A DNA stretch of 10,582 nt, taken from assembly GCA_903910245.1 (NCBI GenBank), contig CAIVYX010000210.1:1-10582 (forward strand). Reading direction: 5' to 3'. Under the pieces are notes generated by a model. That model ran no database searches and was not told the origin of the DNA. It saw only the letters and a program-made list of their open reading frames with translations. The position numbers and the translations under genes are program-made. Positions 1-6,565 of the stretch are shown here, piece by piece. This DNA is from an uncultured Opitutia bacterium (GTDB lineage: Bacteria; Verrucomicrobiota; Verrucomicrobiia; Opitutales; UBA953). Numbering within the stretch: the stretch's first letter is position 1; each line of letters begins with the position of its first letter.

Positions 1-446
1 ATAAGGGCCGCGAGAGATTCGGCGGTATGGATCGCGGCAAGCTTCTGTTTGCTGGCCGTGTGGCGGAAAGGGCCGACGCCGGTGTAGTCGATGCGCACGC
101 CGGCGAAGCGGGCGAGATGGGCGGGCTCATTGAGCGTCACGCCCACGATAGCGAAATCACCGAGCAACGCGCGGGCCGCGGCGGACGAGGCGTCGTCGCC
201 ACCCAAGTGGACGCCGTCGGCTTCGGCGCGGAGCGCGACCTGCGGCGAATCATTGACGATGAACGTCGCACCATAGTCGCGACAGAGTTCGGCAATCGCG
301 GCGGCTTCGGCGACCCAGACGTCTTCCCGAAGATGCTTCGCGCGGAGTTGAATCCAGCGCACGCCGCCTTCAAGGGCGGCGAGGGCCTGCGCCCGATGCG
401 TGAGCGGCGAGGCGTCGAGCGTCAGGAACTGCAGGCGCGGGAACAC
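1..446 (-). CDS. thiE: Thiamine phosphate synthase ThiE, 3' end cut by the window edge
   Basis: Only the first 148 codons are present; the family is usually about 210 residues. ThiE joins hydroxymethylpyrimidine diphosphate to the thiazole phosphate to give thiamine phosphate in the cytoplasm. Visible TIM-barrel motifs, numbered from the GTG start: QLRAK at 33-37 (diphosphate binding), IVND at 63-66 (Mg-binding Asp), DGVHLGGDD at 77-85, and GVGPFRHTASKQK at 123-135, the phosphate loop. The GPFR-T-x-(T/S)K-x-K-L form resembles ThiE of Bacteroidota. The only usable start is GTG at 446-444, since no ATG precedes the first conserved strand (PRLQFLTL). It lies two codons after the TAG stop of the upstream TenI-like gene and in the same frame. 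It is the third gene of the thi cluster and is probably translationally coupled. Family assignment is firm; the exact start is less so. Confidence 0.9.
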   Translation of the reverse strand, partial: MFPRLQFLTLDASPLTHRAQALAALEGGVRWIQLRAKHLREDVWVAEAAAIAELCRDYGATFIVNDSPQVALRAEADGVHLGGDDASSAAARALLGDFAIVGVTLNEPAHLARFAGVRIDYTGVGPFRHTASKQKLAAIHTAESLAAL

Positions 447-449
447 GGC

Positions 450-1127
450 CTAGTACTTGCGCTTCAACTTGCGCGCTTCTTTGCCATACCAAGCGCGCTC
501 GAGGTCGAGGAACGCGCGGACGGGATCGGGCTGTTTCCAAACCGAGCCGATGAAGGCGATACCATCGAAGCCCATCTCGCGGGCCTGCGCGGCGTTCTTC
601 GGGGTGATGCCGCCGAGCGCGTGGACCGGGGCGCCGCCTTCGGCCTTCCAGCGTTGGAGGATGACCTCGTATTCGCGGAGCGTGCGGCGGGGGCGATGGT
701 CCTTCTTCGAGACGGACTCGAAGATCGGCGTCAGGAAGACGTAACCGCAGGCCTTGTCGGTCGAGCGGAGCTCTTCATAGTCATGGCACTTCGCGCTGAC
801 TGGAGCGTGCTTGGGCCAGCGGCGCGGGATGCGTTCGCCCGGGTGCATCTGGAAGCCGCCGAGTTTGTGCGACTCGACCAATTCCGGCTCTTCGCCGAGG
901 ACAATGCGGGGCCAGAAGGCCTCGGGGATTGCGCGAAGGAACTCTTCGTAGTGGCGGCGATCCCAATCCTTGCGGACTTGGACGTGGAGGCGGCCGAGAC
1001 CGGCGTCGAAGAGGCGACGGACCTGCTTGGGATCCCAGCTACCGTCGTTGGGAGTGAAGAGCACGAGATTCTCCGGGGCCGGGGCTTCCGGCTCGCTGAC
1101 GAAGAGTCCTTTGATGAATTTGAACAT
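450..1127 (-). CDS. TenI/ThiE-like thiamine-pathway protein
   Basis: A 225-residue protein of the TenI/ThiE TIM-barrel superfamily. An N-terminal extension of about 20 residues precedes the first strand (NLVLFTP, 20-26). LHVQVRKDW (47-55) takes the place of the ThiE QLRxK motif, and GGFQMHPGE (90-98) is a degenerate form of DGVHLGQ. YVFLTPIFESVSKKD (129-143) matches the phosphate-binding loop, HALGGITPKN (169-178) is the conserved glycine strand, and GIAFIGSVW (189-197) is the last strand. The ThiE Asn-Asp Mg motif is absent, so it is probably not the main synthase. TenI of Bacillus subtilis is a thiazole tautomerase with a catalytic His in GHVF; the aligned position here is TPIF, so that activity is also uncertain. 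The ATG is 8 bases after thiS. This is the only gene in the window ending in TAG. The C-terminus is strongly basic (KEARKLKRKY). Membership of the superfamily is clear; the reaction is not. Confidence 0.75.
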   Translation of the reverse strand: MFKFIKGLFVSEPEAPAPENLVLFTPNDGSWDPKQVRRLFDAGLGRLHVQVRKDWDRRHYEEFLRAIPEAFWPRIVLGEEPELVESHKLGGFQMHPGERIPRRWPKHAPVSAKCHDYEELRSTDKACGYVFLTPIFESVSKKDHRPRRTLREYEVILQRWKAEGGAPVHALGGITPKNAAQAREMGFDGIAFIGSVWKQPDPVRAFLDLERAWYGKEARKLKRKY

Positions 1128-1135
1128 GAGAGAGG

Positions 1136-1336
1136 TCAGCCGCCTTGAGCGGCGCGGATGACGAGGATGCGGGCGCCTTCGGCCAGCGCGTGGGCGGACC
1201 AGCGGGAACGGGGGACGACCTGTTCGTCGACCGCGGCGGCGACGGCCGGCTCCTGGGCGACGCCCAGCTCGGCGAGCAGGTCCGCCAGCGAACGAGCGGC
1301 GGTCTCCTTGGGCTCATCGTTGACTGTTACGCGCAT
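1136..1336 (-). CDS. thiS: Sulfur carrier protein ThiS
   Basis: A 66-residue ubiquitin-fold protein that carries sulfur as a C-terminal thiocarboxylate for building the thiamine thiazole ring. The sequence opens with the short beta strand MRVTVNDEP, continues with a Leu-rich helix (SLADLLAELG), has the typical VPRSRW motif near residues 41-46, then EGARILVIRAAQGG. The terminal Gly-Gly is the site adenylated by ThiF and is exactly at the C-terminus. Length and ending are as expected for ThiS. The ATG at 1336-1334 is chosen because it gives the standard ThiS N-terminus; the same frame stays open much further upstream, but that stretch lies antisense to the cyclophilin gene. It heads the thi cluster. 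ThiG, its usual partner, is not adjacent, because the TenI-like gene follows directly. No Shine-Dalgarno sequence is visible. Confidence 0.92.
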   Translation of the reverse strand: MRVTVNDEPKETAARSLADLLAELGVAQEPAVAAAVDEQVVPRSRWSAHALAEGARILVIRAAQGG

Positions 1337-1423
1337 GTGAAAACCACCCTGCCCCGCGGGGGGCGGGCTGGCAAGCGGAGGTTTGGGGTTGCGAGGACGG
1401 ACGGGCGGGCTTGGCTGAAACCC
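1337..1423. promoter_or_regulatory. Divergent intergenic region between thiS and the cyclophilin gene
   Basis: These 87 bases separate two start codons facing away from each other, so they should hold promoters for both the thi cluster (minus) and the cyclophilin/outer-membrane pair (plus). I see no convincing -35/-10 pair. The region is very GC-rich and holds a 10-base palindrome, CCCCGCGGGG, at 1352-1361. It is too short, and lacks the conserved motifs, for a TPP riboswitch ahead of thiS. The call rests on gene arrangement only. Confidence 0.4.
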
Positions 1424-2020
1424 ATGAAGACCCTCCGCCTTTGCCTGCTCTCCGCCGTGGCCATCATGGCCGCCCTGCCCCTTTTCTCCTCCAACAACCA
1501 AGTCCAAATGAAAGACCCTGTCGCCAGCACCCCTCGTGCCATCATCCATACCAACTACGGCGACATGACCGTCGAGTTCTGGCCCGACGTCGCCCCGCGC
1601 ACCGTGGACAACTTCCTGAAACTCTCCCGCGAGAAGTTCTATGACGGCACCGCCTTCCACCGCGTGATCAAGGGCTTCATGATCCAGGGTGGCTGCCCGA
1701 ACTCCAAGGTCGGCGCCCGCGGCGTCCCCGGCACCGGTGGCCCCGGCTACATGGTCAAGGCCGAGTTCAACAACCGCGCCCACTCGAAGGGCGTGCTCTC
1801 CATGGCTCGTTCGAGCGACCCAGATAGCGCCGGCAGCCAGTTCTTCGTCTGCCACGGCGACGCCTCTTTCCTCAATAATAAATATACAGCCTTTGGCAAA
1901 CTCGTCGCCGGCGAAGAGGTCCTCAACAAGATCGCGGCTATCCGCTGCGTCGGCCAGGAGGGCTCTACCCCTACCGAACGGGTCGAAATCACCAGCGTTG
2001 AGCTGGTTGAGGCCAAGTAA
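1424..2020 (+). CDS. Exported cyclophilin-type peptidyl-prolyl cis-trans isomerase
   Basis: A 198-residue isomerase that catalyses cis-trans isomerisation of prolyl peptide bonds, here most likely in the periplasm. Residues 1-21 form a signal peptide: MKTLR followed by a hydrophobic run. The cyclophilin domain spans about 38-196. It contains FHRVIKGFMIQGG (78-90) with the catalytic Arg at 80 and Gln at 88, GTGGPGY (103-109), AEFN (113-116), GVLSMARSSDPDSAGSQFF (123-141) and FLNNKYTAFGKL (149-160). These are all hallmarks of the short bacterial cyclophilins. The ATG at 1424 is preferred over in-frame codons back to 1145 because those lie antisense to thiS and lack a signal sequence. The outer-membrane barrel gene follows 49 bases downstream on the same strand, which fits a role in folding envelope proteins. 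An internal start at Met29 would give a cytoplasmic form, but this is less likely. Confidence 0.93.
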   Translation: MKTLRLCLLSAVAIMAALPLFSSNNQVQMKDPVASTPRAIIHTNYGDMTVEFWPDVAPRTVDNFLKLSREKFYDGTAFHRVIKGFMIQGGCPNSKVGARGVPGTGGPGYMVKAEFNNRAHSKGVLSMARSSDPDSAGSQFFVCHGDASFLNNKYTAFGKLVAGEEVLNKIAAIRCVGQEGSTPTERVEITSVELVEAK

Positions 2021-2069
2021 TCGTTCCCTCTTTACAGTCCCTCCCAGCCGCCTAGCCTAACGTCTCCCC

Positions 2070-2582
2070 ATGAAAACCCTCAGCATCCTCGCCCTCCTCA
2101 CCGCGGCTACCGCCGCCCAGGCCTACACCCTGGACGTCAACGTCGGTCACTCCAAACTCTCAGGTACCTATGACGACGTCAACGTCATCGGCCTCGGCGT
2201 CGGCTCCCACCTCAACAACGAATTCCACCTCGGCCTGAACGTCAGCCGCAAGAGCATCTATGATATGAACGTGGCCCTCGTCGATGCCAAGGCCACCAGC
2301 GCCACCCTCGATCTCACCTACAGCCTGTCCCCCATGGGCGGCATCCGTCCGTTCATCGGCGCCGGCGTCGGCGCTGTCCGCTTCACGGGCGACAGTATCT
2401 TCACCAAGGACGCCTTAGCTACGAAGCTCTTCGTTGGCATCGCCTTCCCGATCACCCAGAACGTCGAGCTCTCCGTGTCCGCCCAGAGCTCCAAGTTCCA
2501 CGGCGTCCAGGAACTCCAGAACGGCGCGAAGACCACCGTCTCGAGCGTAGACGGCATCGCCGCCGTTCGCTTCAACTTCTAA
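2070..2582 (+). CDS. Small outer-membrane beta-barrel protein (OmpA-barrel/porin-like)
   Basis: A 170-residue protein with a clear Sec signal peptide, probably cleaved after AQA at residue 18 (MKTLSILALLTAATAAQA). The mature part of about 152 residues is made of alternating polar/hydrophobic strands, for example YTLDVNVGHSKL, VIGLGVGSHL, EFHLGLNVSRK, ATLDLTYSLSP, IRPFIGAGVGAVRF, KLFVGIAFPI, VELSVSAQSSKF and GIAAVRFNF. This is about right for an eight-stranded barrel. It ends in Phe, the usual C-terminal signal for Bam-mediated insertion into the outer membrane. RPFIGAGVG is a strand pattern common in small OmpA-like or opacity-type barrels. No enzymatic motif is visible, so its function (structural, adhesive or pore) is unknown. 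It probably shares a transcript with the cyclophilin gene and is closed by the terminator that follows. The bases before the ATG (cgtctcccc) contain no Shine-Dalgarno sequence. Confidence 0.8.
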   Translation: MKTLSILALLTAATAAQAYTLDVNVGHSKLSGTYDDVNVIGLGVGSHLNNEFHLGLNVSRKSIYDMNVALVDAKATSATLDLTYSLSPMGGIRPFIGAGVGAVRFTGDSIFTKDALATKLFVGIAFPITQNVELSVSAQSSKFHGVQELQNGAKTTVSSVDGIAAVRFNF

Positions 2583-2601
2583 ACGAAGTTCGAGCCCAAA
2601 C

Positions 2602-2630
2602 AAAAGCCGCCCAACTGGGCGGCTTTTTTA
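2602..2630. terminator. Bidirectional intrinsic terminator between converging genes
   Basis: The GC stem GCCGCCC (2606-2612) pairs with GGGCGGC (2617-2623) around the loop AACT. It is extended by AAAA (2602-2605) pairing with TTTT (2624-2627). On the plus strand it ends in a T run, 20 bases after the stop of the barrel gene. On the minus strand the same stem is followed by TTTTGTTT, and it lies 22 bases beyond the stop of the hydrolase gene. It can therefore end both transcripts. Confidence 0.92.
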
Positions 2631-2651
2631 TTGGCGGTATTCCAGCCGACC

Positions 2652-3521
2652 TCAGGGAGCGAGCAGGCCGCGGTCCTTCATCCAGGCACCGAGCAAGTCC
2701 GTCCACTTCTTCGCAGCTTCGCAGCGCTCGGAGGCGCCCCAGCCATGGCCGCCCTTGGCCCAGACGTGGACTTCAGCGGAGCCGCCCATCGACTTAAGCT
2801 TTGCGGCGAGGGCCATTGAGCCTTCGGCAGGGTAAGAATCGTCGGCACTGTGTGCGAAGAAGGCCGGCACCGGCTTGGTACCCTTAGGCGGAATCACGCC
2901 ATCTGGGCCATCGCGCAAGGTGCTGTCCGGCTTGTCCTTCTCAAAGAGATAGGCCGGGTAAACCATCACCGCGAAATCCGGGCGGGCAGCATCGGCTTCG
3001 GCTGGCGAATAGGCCACGCGGGCAGCGAGGTTACCACCGGCAGAAAAACCCAAGATGCCGACCTTGGCCGGGTCCGCGTTCCATTCCTTGGCACGCTCGC
3101 GCACGATCTGAATCGTGCGACGGGCGTCCATCACTGGGACAATCCAAGGCTTATCCTTGTCCCGACGCGGCACGCGATAGCGCAGCACCACAGCGGCGCT
3201 GCCAAACGCGTTGAGACGACGAGCGACTTCGGCGCCTTCATGTTCTTCCGCGAGGATGCCGTAGCCGCCGCCGGGGCAGACGATGACGATCGGGGCGCCG
3301 GGCTTGGCGGCGGGATAGACCACGAATTCCGGGATAAACACATCACCTCGGTGCGTCTGTTTGTTGAGCGTCCCGCGCGGATCTTGGCCTGGCTTGAGCG
3401 TGAGCGTCTCGGCAGGCGGGGCGCCCTCCCAGACGGCGAGAGGGGCGAGAGGAGCGGCGGTGCAACCAGCGAACGCCAGGAGCAGGGGGGTTAGGAGACG
3501 GGTCTTCATAGGTAAGGTCAT
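2652..3521 (-). CDS. Predicted lipoprotein alpha/beta hydrolase (esterase-like)
   Basis: A 289-residue alpha/beta-hydrolase with an N-terminal lipoprotein-like signal, LLLAFAGC, putting the lipidated Cys at residue 20; the Phe at -3 is not ideal. The oxyanion-loop motif CPGGGYG lies at 82-88, the nucleophile elbow GFSAGG at 158-163 (Ser160), the likely acid in HSADDS at Asp227/228, and the catalytic His259 in GGHGWG. The pattern resembles acetyl-esterase/xylan-esterase-like enzymes of the BD-FAE/COG0657 type, so ester hydrolysis in the cell envelope is likely; the substrate is unknown. It is the last gene of the exporter operon, and its ATG at 3521 overlaps the permease stop as ATGA. A second Met at 3509 (MKTRLL) gives a more classical signal peptide; I kept 3521 because the same ATGA overlap recurs in this operon. 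The downstream terminator faces it. Confidence 0.85.
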   Translation of the reverse strand: MTLPMKTRLLTPLLLAFAGCTAAPLAPLAVWEGAPPAETLTLKPGQDPRGTLNKQTHRGDVFIPEFVVYPAAKPGAPIVIVCPGGGYGILAEEHEGAEVARRLNAFGSAAVVLRYRVPRRDKDKPWIVPVMDARRTIQIVRERAKEWNADPAKVGILGFSAGGNLAARVAYSPAEADAARPDFAVMVYPAYLFEKDKPDSTLRDGPDGVIPPKGTKPVPAFFAHSADDSYPAEGSMALAAKLKSMGGSAEVHVWAKGGHGWGASERCEAAKKWTDLLGAWMKDRGLLAP

Positions 3522-4804
3522 TCGTGGCGAAGGGCTTCGATCGGGTCGAGACTCGCGGCGCGCAGCGCCGGGTAGACGCCGGCCACGAGGCCGACGACGA
3601 CGGAGAAGGCGAGGCCCTGGACCATGATCAGCCAGTCGAGGGTAGCGACCGCCCCCGTGGGCAAGGCCTGCATCAGGATATAGTTCATCAGCGCAACGAT
3701 GCCCATCGAGACCACGAGGCCGATGAGGCCCCCGACGACGGAGATCACCGCCGCCTCGGAGAGGAACTGCAGGAAGAGGTCGGACCCACGCGCGCCGACG
3801 GCCTTGCGGACGCCAATCTCGCGGATGCGTTCGTTGATGGAGGCGAGCATCACGTTCATGATGCCGATACCTCCGACGAAGAGAGAGATGCCAGCCACGC
3901 CGCCGAGCGAGAGCTTGAAGGCCGCCTCCGTCTTGCGGAAATCCTCGAGGGTCTGCTCGTTGGTCGTAATCGCGAAGTCGCGGAGGCCCTTATGGCCGGC
4001 CAGCATCGTGCGCTCGGTCTGCTCGACCGCATCATGCAGGCGGTCGGCGTCGCCGATGCGGAGGCCGAGGCCGCTCAGACGGTCGTTGCCGATGAACTTT
4101 GCCTGAGCCGTCGAGACAGGGATGAGCGCCCCGCTATTGCGCCAGCGCCAAGAGCCGCCGGAGCTGCGTGAATTCGCGGAACGGATCTGCATGCCGGTAC
4201 CCTCGATATTATTGAGTACCCCGATGACCGTGAAGCGGCGGCCGCGGATCTTGATGACTTTACCCACGGGATCCACGTTGGCGCCGAAGAGTTCCGGCAC
4301 GACGGCTGAGCCCAAGACGATGACGTCGTTCATGTTGAGTACGTCGAGGTCGCTGATGAAGCGGCCGAACCCGGGGTCAACCCAACGCTTGGCGACTGGC
4401 AGGTAGTCCGCCGTGACGCCGGTGACGTAGGTGCTCGTCTCGCGGCCGTCGATAATCACGCGCTCGAACCCGACGCGGGCTTCCGGCGAGATATTATCAA
4501 CGAGCGGCACCGTCTTACGGATGCGTTCGACATCGCGCATGGTGATGCCTTCAGAAAGCTCGGCCAAGTGCTCCTGCTCCTTAGGTAATTGCTCGCGCGT
4601 GACGGTGATCTTCTCGATGCCGCCCATGGCGTCGACGAACTGCCGGAAGTTGCCAACCATCCCTTGGACGACAGTGACCATGGCGACGAGGGAGGCCACG
4701 CCAAGGATGATGCCCGACATCGAGAGGAGCGAACGGACCTTGTTGGCCTGGAGCTCACGCAGACCGTTGACGATGGCCGGCCGGATGCGATCCAAGAGCT
4801 TCAT
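3518..4804 (-). CDS. MacB/FtsX-type ABC transporter permease
   Basis: A 428-residue inner-membrane permease of the MacB/FtsX family, which does not form a classical channel but couples ATP use in the cytoplasm to movements in the periplasm. There is one N-terminal membrane helix at about 26-49 (LLSMSGIILGVASLVAM), a large periplasmic domain at about 50-295 (MacB core domain), then three C-terminal helices at about 298-320, 350-380 and 392-413. Family motifs are EIGVRKAVGAR (329-339) after helix 2 and YPALRAASLDPIEALRHE at the C-terminus. In MacB the ATPase is fused to the N-terminus; here it is the separate gene just upstream, overlapping as ATGA. Residues about 208-222 hold an unusual Ser/Arg/Trp-rich stretch before the conserved IPVSTAQ strand. 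An AGAGG about 10 bases before the ATG could be a weak ribosome site. The exported substrate cannot be deduced. Confidence 0.93.
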   Translation of the reverse strand: MKLLDRIRPAIVNGLRELQANKVRSLLSMSGIILGVASLVAMVTVVQGMVGNFRQFVDAMGGIEKITVTREQLPKEQEHLAELSEGITMRDVERIRKTVPLVDNISPEARVGFERVIIDGRETSTYVTGVTADYLPVAKRWVDPGFGRFISDLDVLNMNDVIVLGSAVVPELFGANVDPVGKVIKIRGRRFTVIGVLNNIEGTGMQIRSANSRSSGGSWRWRNSGALIPVSTAQAKFIGNDRLSGLGLRIGDADRLHDAVEQTERTMLAGHKGLRDFAITTNEQTLEDFRKTEAAFKLSLGGVAGISLFVGGIGIMNVMLASINERIREIGVRKAVGARGSDLFLQFLSEAAVISVVGGLIGLVVSMGIVALMNYILMQALPTGAVATLDWLIMVQGLAFSVVVGLVAGVYPALRAASLDPIEALRHE

Positions 4805-5487
4805 CGGGTGCGGTCCTCTTGGACAAGGCCGGCGCGCATCGAGATGACGCGATGGGCCTTCTCGGCGACGGCAAGGTCGTGCGTGACGAGCACCACGGTG
4901 ATGCCTTCCTTGATCAGCGAGCCGAGCAGGTCGAGAATTCGATCGATGTTCTTCACGTCGAGATTACCGGTCGGTTCGTCGGCGAAGATGATCGAGGGCG
5001 AGCCCACGATGGCGCGGGCGATGGCGACGCGCTGGCGTTCGCCGCCGGAGAGCTGGCTCGGGCGATGATCGAGACGATGCGACATCCCGACGCGTTCGAG
5101 CGCGACGGCGGCCGCCGCCGCATTGGCAACGGGGTCAGAGTTCTCGCGATACAGCAACGGTAAGGCCACATTATCGAGGACCGTGAGGCGAGGTAGCAGG
5201 TTAAAGGACTGGAAGACGAAACCGACGCGGTTAGAGCGGTACCAGGCGCGCAGGTCAGGCTCGATCTTGGCAACTTCTTGGCCGGCGAAGACGATACTGC
5301 CTTCGGTCGGCGTATCCATAAAACCGAGGATATGCATCAAGGTCGACTTGCCAGAACCCGACGGACCAAGGATGGCGACAAACTCGCCTTGCTGGAAATC
5401 GAGGTCGACGCCCGCGAGGGCATGAACGGTCTCATCGCCCATGACGTAAGCCTTGCGCAGGCCGCGGATGGCGATGAGCGCGGGCAT
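4801..5487 (-). CDS. ABC transporter ATP-binding protein (MacB/LolD type)
   Basis: A 228-residue ATPase that powers the adjoining permease from the cytoplasmic side. All motifs are intact: Walker A GPSGSGKST (41-49), Q-loop Gln93 in VFQSFNLLP, signature LSGGERQRVAIARA (146-159), Walker B IIFADEP (166-172) with catalytic Glu171, D-loop GNLD (174-177) and switch His203 in VTHD. FNLLPRLTVLDNVALPLLY is characteristic of the MacB/LolD/FtsE subfamily. The frame is open back to 5568, but the ATG at 5487 is chosen because it starts directly at the conserved N-terminus (PALIAIRGLRKAY). It also lies one base after the stop of the adaptor gene, whereas the longer form would overlap that gene by about 80 bases. 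The 3' end overlaps the permease start as ATGA. Confidence 0.95.
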   Translation of the reverse strand: MPALIAIRGLRKAYVMGDETVHALAGVDLDFQQGEFVAILGPSGSGKSTLMHILGFMDTPTEGSIVFAGQEVAKIEPDLRAWYRSNRVGFVFQSFNLLPRLTVLDNVALPLLYRENSDPVANAAAAAVALERVGMSHRLDHRPSQLSGGERQRVAIARAIVGSPSIIFADEPTGNLDVKNIDRILDLLGSLIKEGITVVLVTHDLAVAEKAHRVISMRAGLVQEDRTR

Positions 5488-5488
5488 C

Positions 5489-6565
5489 TCAGCGGATAGT
5501 CGCGGGTCGGATGAGGCTGACGATATCCCCCGGGACAACGCCTTCCTTGATCTGGGACCAGCCGGCATCGCTGAGTCCCACCTTCACCCTGCGAGCGTCC
5601 CATTCACCGTCGGCATTACGGACGTAGACAAGGCGATCGGCGCCGTCGATGAAGACGGCCGAAACCGGCACGGCGGTGCACCCCTTGACGCTGTCGACGG
5701 TCACGGTGACGTTGGCGCTAATACCTGGGCGGACGCCGTCACCAGCGGAGAAGGAGACTTGGGTCGGGAAGACGCGCAAATCAGGAACCTTGAGGTCAGC
5801 CGTACCAAACGGGGTCATGAAGTTAATCTTGCCGGACTTGCGCAGGCTAGGGATAGAGTCGAAGGTCACCGCCGCGTCCTTACCGATCTCGACGCGCGTG
5901 GCGGCGAACTCGTTGAGGTTGACGTCGACCCGCAGGACCGAGGTATCGGAGATCGTCATAATGAGCGTGCCGCTATTGATCGACTGGGCGCCGATGACAA
6001 TCTGGCCCTCCAGGATCGTGCAGTCGGAAACCTGACCGTCATGCGGAGCCCGAATCACCGTCTTGCGGACGTTCTCGGAAGCCTTGTCCAAGCGGGATTG
6101 GGCGATCTCACTCTGGAGCTTCGCAACCTCGTAGGCGGTCTTGGCGTCGAGCATCTCGCGCTCGGAGACAAAGCCCTTGGCCTGAAGGGCCTCCGATCGA
6201 CGGAGGTCGCGGGTAATTTTTTCCAAAGTGAACTTCTGCAACTGCAAGGTGCGACCGGCTTCATCCGCATCGGCCTTGGCGAGCACCGGGTCAAGTTCGG
6301 CGAGGACCTGATCCTTCTTCACCATGTCGCCTGTCTGGACGTAGAGTTTCTGGAGCTTGCCGCTGACTTCCGCGCGGATGTTGCTGTAAATCACGGCGCG
6401 GACGAAGCCCGCTGCTTCGACTGTCTCAAGGATATCGCGCTTCTCGGCCTTGGCTTCAAAGGCGGGCGAGAGCGGCTGACGGCCACCGCCTTTCTTCTTG
6501 GGCCAGAAGGTGAAAGTTAATCCGCCGATGATGGCAAGGATGACAAGGGGCTTGAGAAATTTCAT
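5489..6565 (-). CDS. Periplasmic adaptor (membrane fusion) subunit, HlyD/MacA family
   Basis: A 358-residue adaptor that links the inner-membrane ABC transporter to the outer-membrane channel. It has an N-terminal membrane anchor at 5-20 (KPLVILAIIGGLTFTF). The first half of the lipoyl-like barrel-sandwich domain lies at about 62-92 (IRAEVSGKLQKLYVQTGD, VLAELDP), and a coiled-coil hairpin at about 93-168 is rich in Lys, Glu and Leu. The second lipoyl half begins with the signature IRAPHDGQV (171-179). A beta-barrel domain follows at about 208-290 (VRPGISANVTVTV) and a membrane-proximal domain at about 296-358. The hairpin is long enough to contact TolC. The start overlaps the stop of the TolC-like gene as ATGA. 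MacA-type rather than RND-type is inferred from the MacB-like neighbours. Confidence 0.93.
   Translation of the reverse strand: MKFLKPLVILAIIGGLTFTFWPKKKGGGRQPLSPAFEAKAEKRDILETVEAAGFVRAVIYSNIRAEVSGKLQKLYVQTGDMVKKDQVLAELDPVLAKADADEAGRTLQLQKFTLEKITRDLRRSEALQAKGFVSEREMLDAKTAYEVAKLQSEIAQSRLDKASENVRKTVIRAPHDGQVSDCTILEGQIVIGAQSINSGTLIMTISDTSVLRVDVNLNEFAATRVEIGKDAAVTFDSIPSLRKSGKINFMTPFGTADLKVPDLRVFPTQVSFSAGDGVRPGISANVTVTVDSVKGCTAVPVSAVFIDGADRLVYVRNADGEWDARRVKVGLSDAGWSQIKEGVVPGDIVSLIRPATIR

Noticed and set aside
27..1148. Open frame of 373 codons on the plus strand across the thi genes
   Set aside because: It lies antisense to three genes with clear family motifs, has no recognisable domain, and is the usual long shadow frame of GC-rich coding DNA.
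1352..1361. Palindrome CCCCGCGGGG as an operator
   Set aside because: A 10-base GC palindrome is easily expected by chance in such GC-rich sequence, and there is no second copy nearby.
1337..1423. TPP riboswitch upstream of thiS
   Set aside because: The gap is only 87 bases, and neither the CTGAGA core nor the other conserved TPP-box bases could be found on the minus strand.
2031..2058. Possible separate promoter for the barrel gene (TTTACA, 16 bases, TAGCCT)
   Set aside because: The -10 element is a poor match and would leave a leader of only a few bases; it fits chance as well as function.
3524..4171. Open frame of 215 codons on the plus strand inside the permease gene
   Set aside because: Extremely charged, low-complexity translation opposite the conserved C-terminal membrane helices of the permease.
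5453..6520. Open frame of 355 codons on the plus strand across the adaptor gene
   Set aside because: Antisense to a well-supported HlyD/MacA-type gene, with no conserved motif; a shadow frame.
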